A DNA stretch of 6,490 nucleotides from Spirochaetales bacterium (GTDB lineage: Bacteria; Spirochaetota; Spirochaetia; DSM-27196; SKKC01): NCBI GenBank assembly GCA_007126865.1, contig SLAN01000223.1:1-6490 (forward strand). The letters run 5' to 3'. A program made the translations under genes and the position numbers. Below the pieces are notes generated by a model. It was given only the letters and a program-made list of their open reading frames with translations, was not told where the DNA came from and ran no database searches. Positions 1 to 5,010 of the stretch are shown piece by piece. Every line of letters begins with the position of its first letter. Positions within the stretch are counted from its first letter, which is position 1.

Positions 1-610
1 CCTCGCGTTCCGGTGCCTGCCAGTTCAGCTCTTCGAGTCCGTCGCCGATCGGACCGGTAGCGACGACTTCACCGTCGACACTCCACTGTAGCCATGCCTC
101 TTCCCCGCCTCGAGCCGAGGTCTGGAACACCCCGACGGCTCCGGGATTCAGTCGGGCGGGATACGTACGTACACCGTCGAGGTCGAACTCCCGTCCGACG
201 ACGAAGGCCCTGCGCTCTTCGCGCAGAAGCTCTCTTCCGCCGCTTTCCACGGAGATGTCGAGGGTATAGAGGCCCGGAGCAAAGTCATCGGCCGGTATGC
301 GGACACGCCGTTCGGCACCGAAATCGTCGCGGGACCAATCGAAAAACTCGACCTCGCTCCCCTCGGCGGTCCTGACACTCACCGTTACCCGGTCGAAATC
401 CGATCCGTCCCCCAGCTCGATTTCCAGAGGCATCGTATCGCCTGTGGTTACGAAGTCTCCATCTCCGACAGTATTCAGACGTACACCGTCTACCCTTGCG
501 GCGTCGGGCAAGAAGAACGCGCTGTCGCTGCAGGAGCCCAGAAATCCGAGCGAGGCAACGGCGGCGCAGAAGAGAAGGATGCGCTGTATCGAACGACGAC
601 CCGATCTCAC
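1..610 (-). CDS. Putative lipoprotein with Ig-like beta-sandwich repeats (3' end beyond window)
   Basis: The frame opens with GTG at 610 and stays open for 203 codons to the left edge, so the C-terminus is missing. The N-terminus is a lipoprotein signal: basic residues R2, R5, R6 and R10, a hydrophobic stretch at about 11-24, then lipobox L24-G25-S26-C27, which predicts lipidation at C27 and membrane or surface anchoring. The mature part is strand-rich and looks like two beta-sandwich units. One spans about 38-139, with PGLYTLDISVESGG at 112-125 and FVVG at 136-139. The second starts near 142 with FDLDGVR and contains WLQWSVDGEVVATG at 173-186. The visible protein has no lysine, and residues 28-203 hold about 37 D/E against 17 R. 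No Shine-Dalgarno precedes the GTG. An in-frame TTG at 640 would add ten residues but also lacks a good ribosome site. I do not recognise the family and infer no enzymatic role. The frame is convincing because of its signal peptide and protein-like composition. Confidence 0.8.
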   Translation of the reverse strand, partial: MRSGRRSIQRILLFCAAVASLGFLGSCSDSAFFLPDAARVDGVRLNTVGDGDFVTTGDTMPLEIELGDGSDFDRVTVSVRTAEGSEVEFFDWSRDDFGAERRVRIPADDFAPGLYTLDISVESGGRELLREERRAFVVGREFDLDGVRTYPARLNPGAVGVFQTSARGGEEAWLQWSVDGEVVATGPIGDGLEELNWQAPERE

Positions 611-617
611 GATGATC

Positions 618-626
618 AGGATACCA
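618..626 (-). promoter_or_regulatory. Candidate extended -10 promoter of the lipoprotein gene
   Basis: The minus strand reads TGGTATCCT, an extended -10 element (TGn followed by a hexamer matching TATAAT at four of six positions). It ends seven bases before the GTG start at 610, which would place transcription start at or next to the start codon and give a leaderless or nearly leaderless message. That agrees with the missing Shine-Dalgarno. There is no convincing -35 element, and a match this short can arise by chance. Confidence 0.25.
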
Positions 627-654
627 CGAATCGTCGGCAAAATACGACCCGACT

Positions 655-670
655 CAGGAGTTTGTCCGGA
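655..670. repeat. Single arm related to the 17-bp inverted-repeat arm at 4836-4892
   Basis: The plus strand reads CAGGAGTTTGTCCGGA. It matches GGGAGTTTGCCGGA from the arm at 4836-4852 except for one inserted T and one base near the edge. It lies five bases beyond the stop codon of the 54-codon ORF, at the 3' end of the transporter operon, and has no facing partner arm. It may be a degenerate or half copy of a dispersed intergenic repeat, or chance similarity. The rest of the 64-bp gap (611-674) shows no stem followed by a T-tract, so no intrinsic terminator closes the operon here. Confidence 0.3.
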
Positions 671-674
671 AATC

Positions 675-839
675 CTACAGAAAGATCAACGAGAAGACAC
701 CCCAGGCGATAAATGCCCCCGCGAGCACCGCCGCGAGTATCGGCAGAACGAGTCGTAACCCGACCATAACGAGCAGCAGCGTGTCCGATCGGGTCGATCT
801 AATGCGCGTTTCTCGTTTCGACGGTCGTAGGATCGCCAT
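675..839 (-). CDS. Small single-span membrane protein, 54 aa, overlapping the end of dppF
   Basis: This ORF starts with ATG at 839 inside dppF, in a different frame, and overlaps its last 41 bases before ending at TAG (677-675). A GGAG Shine-Dalgarno at 850-847 sits seven bases upstream of the ATG. The protein has a strongly basic head (R5, K8, R9, R12, R14 and R17 within the first 20 residues), then a hydrophobic segment from about 21 to the C-terminus with LVLPILAAVLAGAFIAWG at 30-47. By the positive-inside rule the N-terminus would stay in the cytoplasm and the helix would end the protein. A second in-frame ATG at 767 would give a 30-residue product that is essentially only the helix, but I see no good ribosome site for it. 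The position suggests coupling to DppF translation and perhaps a role with the transporter, which is inference. I do not recognise a family. A non-coding alternative remains possible. Confidence 0.55.
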   Translation of the reverse strand: MAILRPSKRETRIRSTRSDTLLLVMVGLRLVLPILAAVLAGAFIAWGVFSLIFL

Positions 840-1836
840 TGTGCTGCTCCGGCGGGTGAATGAGATGGCACGCCACATGGCGGCCGCTGTCGGTGCGACG
901 TAACTGCGGCACGACGCTTCGGCATACATCCATGGCATAGGGACAGCGGGTGTGAAACGGACAGCCGGACGGCGGGTTCGCGGGACTCGGCACATCCCCC
1001 TTGAGGATTACTCGCTCACGCCTGCGCGTCGGATCGCTCACCGGTATTGCCGACAGAAGTGCCTGACTGTACGGATGCAGCGGACTATCGTAGAGCTCCC
1101 GCTTCCCGGCCACCTCTACGAGCTTGCCGAGATACATGACTCCGACCCGTTCGGCCATATGCTTTACGACACTCAAGTCGTGGCTTATGAAGAGAAAGGT
1201 GAGATCGAACTCGTCCTGGAGATCTTCAAGCAAATTGATGATCTGACTCTGAATGCTGACATCGAGCGCAGATATCGGCTCGTCGGCGACGATCAGGCTC
1301 GGATCTAACGCCAGCGCACGGGCGATCACGACTCGCTGTCGCTGCCCGCCGGAGAACTCGTGTGGATATCGTGATGCATGGTGCCGCTGCAGTCCGCATG
1401 TTTCGAGCACCTGCTCCGCCTTATCGTGCAGCTCGTTTCCGGTTGCGATGCCGTGGACACGCATAATCTCGCGAATCGCCGCACCGATCGTCATGCGCGG
1501 ATTCAGCGCGCTGTACGGGTCCTGAAAGACGATCTGCATGTCCTTGCGAAGCGCGCGCATTCGATCGCCGGAGGCGGCATAAACATCTTCGCCCTTGAAG
1601 ATAACCTGCCCAGCGGTGGCGTTCTGCAAACGCAGAATGGTTCGACCTGTTGTGCTTTTCCCACATCCACTCTCGCCGACGAGCGCGAATGTCTCGCCGG
1701 GATAGATTTCGAAACTCACATCGTCGACCGCTTTGACGTACCCGGTCGTGCGACTGAACACACCGGTCTTGATCGGAAAGTACTTCTTGAGATTGGTAAC
1801 CTGCAGCATCGGCTGTCGTTCGGCGGCACCGCTCAT
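799..1836 (-). CDS. dppF: Peptide-type ABC importer ATP-binding subunit DppF/OppF
   Basis: This is one of two cytoplasmic ATPases that would power the importer, pairing with DppD. At 345 aa it is a normal length for the family. It shows Walker A GESGCGKST (54-62), Q-loop Gln105 in FQDP, ABC signature FSGGQ (161-165), Walker B LIVADEP (181-187) with D185 and E186, and the switch histidine H219. Past the core is the oligopeptide-transporter C-terminal domain, with PLHPYSQALL at 252-261 and four cysteines (C292, C298, C305, C323) in the CPxHxRC...C...C arrangement that binds 4Fe-4S in characterised relatives. The ADEPISALDV form around Walker B is typical of DppF rather than DppD. The ATG at 1836 lies three bases after the dppD stop, and its Shine-Dalgarno GAGGAG is formed by the last two dppD codons, which implies translational coupling. 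Acidic and basic residues balance. The symbol is a family-level assignment. Confidence 0.95.
   Translation of the reverse strand: MSGAAERQPMLQVTNLKKYFPIKTGVFSRTTGYVKAVDDVSFEIYPGETFALVGESGCGKSTTGRTILRLQNATAGQVIFKGEDVYAASGDRMRALRKDMQIVFQDPYSALNPRMTIGAAIREIMRVHGIATGNELHDKAEQVLETCGLQRHHASRYPHEFSGGQRQRVVIARALALDPSLIVADEPISALDVSIQSQIINLLEDLQDEFDLTFLFISHDLSVVKHMAERVGVMYLGKLVEVAGKRELYDSPLHPYSQALLSAIPVSDPTRRRERVILKGDVPSPANPPSGCPFHTRCPYAMDVCRSVVPQLRRTDSGRHVACHLIHPPEQHNGDPTTVETRNAH
847..850 (-). promoter_or_regulatory. Shine-Dalgarno that selects the start of the 54-codon ORF
   Basis: The minus strand reads GGAG, then seven bases, then ATG (839-837). It lies within dppF codons, so ribosomes finishing dppF would pass over it. 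It is the main reason for choosing this ATG over the one at 767. Confidence 0.5.
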
Positions 1837-1839
1837 ATG

Positions 1840-2862
1840 CTACTCCTCTGCCGCGCCGACGGCCGCCCGCAACGGCCGTGCCTGATCGTCGCTCTTGTCC
1901 AGATGCAGCCAACAGCGCACTCCGTGCTCGTTCTCACCTTGGGTCTCGCCCGGCATCTCGCGCCGGCAAATCTGCATCGCGTGCGGACAGCGGGGATGGA
2001 ACGGACATCCGCCCGGCATGTGGAGCGGATTCGGGACCGATCCCGGAATGAACTCGAGTCGCTTTCGCTCCACATCCATCGACGGACGCGATCCGATCAG
2101 CCCCTGCGTATACGGATGCTGCGGATCGTGGAACAGGTCGACAACCGACCCCTGCTCGACGATCTTGCCCGCGTACATCACGAGCACCCGGTCGGCCATC
2201 TCCGCGATCACACTGAGATCGTGGGTGATAAAAATGATGGCGGTATGCAGACGCTCCTTGAGGTCCCGCATGAGCTCGAGAATCTGCGCCTGAATAGTCA
2301 CATCGAGGGCCGTGGTGGGCTCGTCGGCGATGAGCAGCTTCGGGTCGCAACTGAGCGCCATCGCGATCATCGCGCGCTGTCGCATACCGCCGGAGAAGCG
2401 GTGCGGATACTCGTCGATAACCTCGTCCGCCCGCGGAATCCCGACGAGCTTCAGCATTTCGATCGCCCGGTTGCGCACGGCCTTCCCTTCGAGCTGCTGA
2501 TGGAGCCGAATCGCTTCGATTAACTGGTTGCCGATCGTGTACACCGGGTTCAGGCTCGTCATCGGCTCCTGGAAGATCATCGCTATATCGTCACCCCGGA
2601 TTCTGCGAAGTCTCTCGCCGCTGAGTCTGACCAGGTCCTGTCCTTCGAAGAGGATTTCGCCACCCTCGATCTTCGCGGGCGGCGACGGCAGAAGGCGTAA
2701 TATGCTCAGCGATACGGCGGTCTTGCCGCAGCCGCTCTCGCCCACGATTCCGACGACCTCACCAGGCTTGACGTCGAAGGAGACGTCGTCGACAGCGCGG
2801 ACCCTGCCCCCGTTGGTGTAGTAGCTCATCTCAAGATTTCGTACTTGCAGCAGTTCACTCAT
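1840..2862 (-). CDS. dppD: Peptide-type ABC importer ATP-binding subunit DppD/OppD
   Basis: This is the second ATPase of the importer, 340 aa from the chosen ATG at 2862. It has Walker A GESGCGKT (41-48), Q-loop Gln98 in FQEP, signature FSGGM (156-160, the Met form common in DppD), Walker B LLIADEP (176-182) with D180 and E181, and switch histidine H214. The C-terminal domain has PQHPYTQGLI at 247-256 and cysteines C286, C292, C299 and C317 matching the family's 4Fe-4S ligands. The frame extends upstream to an ATG at 2925, but that start would overlap dppC by 47 bases and add 21 residues unlike the family N-terminus. The ATG at 2862 has GGAAG five bases ahead, begins MSELLQVRNL as expected, and leaves a 16-base gap to dppC. 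A short polar tail (about 321-340) follows the last cysteine. The symbol is a family-level assignment. Confidence 0.95.
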   Translation of the reverse strand: MSELLQVRNLEMSYYTNGGRVRAVDDVSFDVKPGEVVGIVGESGCGKTAVSLSILRLLPSPPAKIEGGEILFEGQDLVRLSGERLRRIRGDDIAMIFQEPMTSLNPVYTIGNQLIEAIRLHQQLEGKAVRNRAIEMLKLVGIPRADEVIDEYPHRFSGGMRQRAMIAMALSCDPKLLIADEPTTALDVTIQAQILELMRDLKERLHTAIIFITHDLSVIAEMADRVLVMYAGKIVEQGSVVDLFHDPQHPYTQGLIGSRPSMDVERKRLEFIPGSVPNPLHMPGGCPFHPRCPHAMQICRREMPGETQGENEHGVRCWLHLDKSDDQARPLRAAVGAAEE

Positions 2863-2878
2863 AGTCGCTTCCAGGATT

Positions 2879-3850
2879 TCAGTTACCCCGGCTTCTCGGA
2901 TCGAGAGCATCGCGCAGTCCGTCACCGAGCAAATTAAACCCGAGCACCATGAAGAGAATGGCGAGACCGGGATATGTCGTCAGGTGATGGGCCGTCCGTA
3001 TGTATGCCCGCCCGTCGCTCAGAATCGCACCCCACTCGGGCATAGGCGCCTGCGCGCCGAGGCCGAGAAATCCGAGTCCGGCCGCCCAGAGAATCGACGT
3101 GGCGATCTGAAAGGTGCTCTGCACGATTATGGGCGCAAGACAGTTCGGCAGAATGTGACGGAAAACGATGCTCGCGTCGCCGAGGCCTGCCGCGCGCGCC
3201 GCCTCGACATAACTCTGCTCCTTCGCCGCGAGAACCGACCCGCGTACGAGCCGGGCGTAGATCGGCACGCTCGCAATACCGGTTGCGATCATAACGTTCT
3301 GCACTCCGACGCCGAGTACGGTGACAACGATTATCGCCAGTAGAATGCCGGGAAAGGCGATCATAATGTCGATAATACGCTGGGTGAAAATGTCGAGCTT
3401 ACCGCCGTAGAAGCCGCTGATCGCACCGATCGGAACGCCGACCGCAACACCGATCGCCACCGATATCAGGCCGATATTCAGCGATATCCGGCTTCCGTAC
3501 AGCATGCGGCTGAACAGGTCCCGGCCGAGGGCGTCGGTACCGAGCCAGTGCGTCGAGCTCGGACCCTGCAGCCGCATGGTCAGGTTATTCTGGATCGGGT
3601 TATGCGTAGCAAGAAGCGGCGCAAACACCGCGCCGATCACGAAGATTCCTATTATTATGAGGCCGATAACCGCACCGCGGTTACGAAGAAGATGCTTTCC
3701 GACCTGATGCCACTCCGAAACGCCGCGTCGGCGTCCCGCCGCCACCGTCCCGGTCGAAACCTCCTCGTCTTCGAGGTCGACCGCCGGAATTTCCGCCTCT
3801 TCGTAACCGTGGCTCTGTGCACCGGTGCCCGGGATTTCGTTCGTTTCCAT
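2879..3850 (-). CDS. dppC: Peptide-type ABC importer permease DppC/OppC
   Basis: This inner-membrane permease would form the channel with DppB. It has 323 aa and about six predicted membrane helices: one at about 58-80, then five in the permease domain from about 121 to 313. The periplasmic entry motif WLGTDALGRDLFSRMLYGSR (102-121) is diagnostic of DppC/OppC. The cytoplasmic EAA loop, EAARAAGLG followed by RHILPN (216-236), is where an ATPase subunit docks. The first 45 residues form a polar, acid-rich extension (E17, E18, E20, D25, E27, D28, E29, E30) ahead of the basic stretch R40-R42; it looks somewhat long for the family, though I have not compared it. The ATG at 3850 lies six bases after the dppB stop. 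Its Shine-Dalgarno GGGGAG overlaps the final dppB codons, so translation is probably coupled. The substrate cannot be inferred from this subunit. Confidence 0.95.
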   Translation of the reverse strand: METNEIPGTGAQSHGYEEAEIPAVDLEDEEVSTGTVAAGRRRGVSEWHQVGKHLLRNRGAVIGLIIIGIFVIGAVFAPLLATHNPIQNNLTMRLQGPSSTHWLGTDALGRDLFSRMLYGSRISLNIGLISVAIGVAVGVPIGAISGFYGGKLDIFTQRIIDIMIAFPGILLAIIVVTVLGVGVQNVMIATGIASVPIYARLVRGSVLAAKEQSYVEAARAAGLGDASIVFRHILPNCLAPIIVQSTFQIATSILWAAGLGFLGLGAQAPMPEWGAILSDGRAYIRTAHHLTTYPGLAILFMVLGFNLLGDGLRDALDPRSRGN

Positions 3851-3856
3851 CTCAGC

Positions 3857-4792
3857 TCACTCCCCGGCCTCGCCCTGATAGTGTATCCGCGGATCGAGAA
3901 ACGCGTAGGTGATGTCGACGACGAGGTTAATGATCACGAAGAGGAACGCCATCAGCATGACCGTCCCCTGCACGACCGGATAGTCGCGACGCAGAATCGA
4001 ATCGACGAGCAGACGCCCGATTCCGGGCCAGGCGAAGACCGTCTCGGTCAGGACCGCCCCACCGAGCAGAATCCCGAACTGCAGCCCCATTACCGTCACG
4101 ACCGGAATTAACGCATTCTTCAGCGCATGTTTGTAGATTACAAAACGCTCGTTCAACCCTTTTGCTCTTGCGGTGGTAATGAAATCCTGACGCAGCACCT
4201 CGAGCATACTCGATCGGGTAATACGGGCCATGAGCCCGGCGCTCGCCATGCCGAGAGTGATGCTCGGCAGCACGAGATGCCGCCACGTCCCGATGCCGGT
4301 GGCCGGGAGCATCCGCAGGTTTACCGCGAAGAGCAATTGCAGCATAAGCGCCATCCAGAAGACCGGCGCAGCGACACCGACGAGGGCGAAGAGCATGCTC
4401 ACGTTATCGAACATCGAGTTCCGTCTGGTCGCCGAAACAATTCCGGCGGATACCCCGACTATCGTCGCGATTACCAGCGCCGTCGTCGCCAGCAGAAATG
4501 TTCGCGGAAAGCGTTCGCCGATTTCGGTCGCAACCGGTCGGCGACTGAACGTCGATCGGCCGAGCTCCCCGCGAGCGAGGTCTCCGAGAAAGATACCGAA
4601 CTGCACCGGGAGCGGCTCATCGAGCCGGTAGCGGGCGCGAACCTGCTCGATGAACTCCGGGCTTGCCTGAACCCCTGCAATAGCTCGGGCCGGGTCTCCC
4701 GGGATAAGCCGGATGATCGAGAACACCAGTATTGCCACGCCGAATATAACCGGAATCGTGAGCAGCAGTCTTCGCGCGATGTATTGATACAC
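3857..4792 (-). CDS. dppB: Peptide-type ABC importer permease DppB (GsiC-like)
   Basis: This inner-membrane permease, 311 aa, partners with DppC. Six predicted helices lie at about 9-30, 99-122, 131-156, 172-190, 229-254 and 275-299. Family marks include IPGDPARAIAG (30-40) after helix 1, SRRPVATEI (83-91), the EAA-type loop TARAKGLNERF (207-217) with KNALIP (225-230), and LDPRI (299-303) at the end. From memory, GDPAR.IAG, RRPVA.EI, LPS.TLG and the stretch from TARAKG to GLQFG resemble E. coli GsiC more than DppB, which hints at a glutathione or short-peptide importer without proving it. The start is GTG at 4792; AGGA lies four bases upstream and a second candidate, GGAG, ten bases upstream. 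The gene follows the binding-protein gene after a 217-bp gap rich in inverted repeats. The symbol is a family-level assignment. Confidence 0.93.
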   Translation of the reverse strand: MYQYIARRLLLTIPVIFGVAILVFSIIRLIPGDPARAIAGVQASPEFIEQVRARYRLDEPLPVQFGIFLGDLARGELGRSTFSRRPVATEIGERFPRTFLLATTALVIATIVGVSAGIVSATRRNSMFDNVSMLFALVGVAAPVFWMALMLQLLFAVNLRMLPATGIGTWRHLVLPSITLGMASAGLMARITRSSMLEVLRQDFITTARAKGLNERFVIYKHALKNALIPVVTVMGLQFGILLGGAVLTETVFAWPGIGRLLVDSILRRDYPVVQGTVMLMAFLFVIINLVVDITYAFLDPRIHYQGEAGE

Positions 4793-4805
4793 GAGTTCCT
4801 AACTC
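4793..4805 (-). promoter_or_regulatory. dppB ribosome-binding site inside a small dyad
   Basis: The minus strand reads GAGTTAGGAACTC directly before the GTG start. GAGTT and AACTC can pair as a 5-bp stem, with the core of the AGGA Shine-Dalgarno in the 3-base loop. Upstream is an unstructured A/C-rich stretch with three AACGAC-like units (about 4809-4827). The stem is weak and may be incidental, but together with the GTG start it suggests modest initiation. Confidence 0.35.
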
Positions 4806-4835
4806 CACAGTTGTCGTTGTCGTTCTCGGCCCGAT

Positions 4836-4892
4836 CCGGGAGTTTGCCGGACTTTCCATTCGGCTCTGTCCGGACGTCCGGCAAACTCCCGG
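4836..4892. repeat. Perfect 17-bp inverted repeat between binding-protein gene and dppB
   Basis: The left arm, 4836-4852, reads CCGGGAGTTTGCCGGAC. The right arm, 4876-4892, is its exact reverse complement. The 23-base loop (4853-4875) ends in the 8-bp palindrome GTCCGGAC, which directly abuts the right arm and offers a slipped alternative pairing with the end of the left arm. In minus-strand mRNA this would be a very stable hairpin about 120 bases after the binding-protein stop codon. No T-tract follows on the minus strand (ATCGGGCCGAG), so it is not a standard intrinsic terminator. A stabiliser of the upstream message, a processing site or a dispersed repeat fits better. A related single arm lies at 655-670. 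Confidence 0.85.
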
Positions 4893-4937
4893 CTCATTCC
4901 GATTTGCGATGCAGTTCGAACCGGCCGGCGAACGGCA

Positions 4938-4964
4938 GAGCGGAACCGGCGATCGGTTCCGCTC
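4938..4964. repeat. Perfect 11-bp inverted repeat (hairpin) after the binding-protein gene
   Basis: GAGCGGAACCG (4938-4948) faces its exact reverse complement CGGTTCCGCTC (4954-4964) across a 5-base loop, giving a compact GC-rich hairpin on either strand. On the minus strand it lies 46 bases past the binding-protein stop codon, with TGCCGTTCG rather than a T-tract after it. With the larger dyad at 4836-4892 it fills most of the gap. It may protect the upstream mRNA from 3' decay or cause partial termination, so that the binding protein is made in excess over the membrane parts. Confidence 0.75.
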
Positions 4965-5010
4965 GTACCGGCCGCTGCCGGATTGACCGGTATAGTGCCA
5001 GACTACCCGA

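Noticed and set aside
148..378. 76-codon minus-strand ORF within the lipoprotein gene
   Set aside because: It is in a different frame from the lipoprotein, with Ser/Pro-rich shadow composition and no convincing Shine-Dalgarno.
575..610. Twin-arginine export signal in the lipoprotein (RR at residues 5-6)
   Set aside because: Only the paired arginines and a basic residue match; the consensus hydrophobic Phe-Leu positions are not met well. An ordinary Sec lipoprotein signal explains it.
297..758. 153-codon plus-strand ORF at the left end
   Set aside because: It overlaps the lipoprotein signal peptide, the intergenic gap and the small membrane ORF. The minus-strand frames are far more protein-like.
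840..995. Longer version of the small membrane ORF starting at 995
   Set aside because: The extra residues are an Arg/Ser-rich out-of-frame reading of dppF. The ATG at 839 has a good Shine-Dalgarno and removes them.
1378..2523. Long 381-codon plus-strand ORF
   Set aside because: It lies antisense to dppF and dppD, whose motifs are intact. Its translation has no recognisable domain, and GC-rich genes commonly leave such open antisense frames.
2863..2925. Upstream dppD start at 2925
   Set aside because: It adds 21 non-family residues and overlaps dppC. The ATG at 2862 has a Shine-Dalgarno and the usual family N-terminus.
4809..4827. Tandem AACGAC-like units upstream of dppB as a meaningful repeat
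   Set aside because: Three imperfect 6-base units are too short to separate from chance. They are noted only as an unstructured stretch before the ribosome site.
4836..4964. Rho-independent terminator after the binding-protein gene
   Set aside because: Both stems are strong, but neither is followed by a T-tract on the minus strand, and the transporter genes continue downstream.
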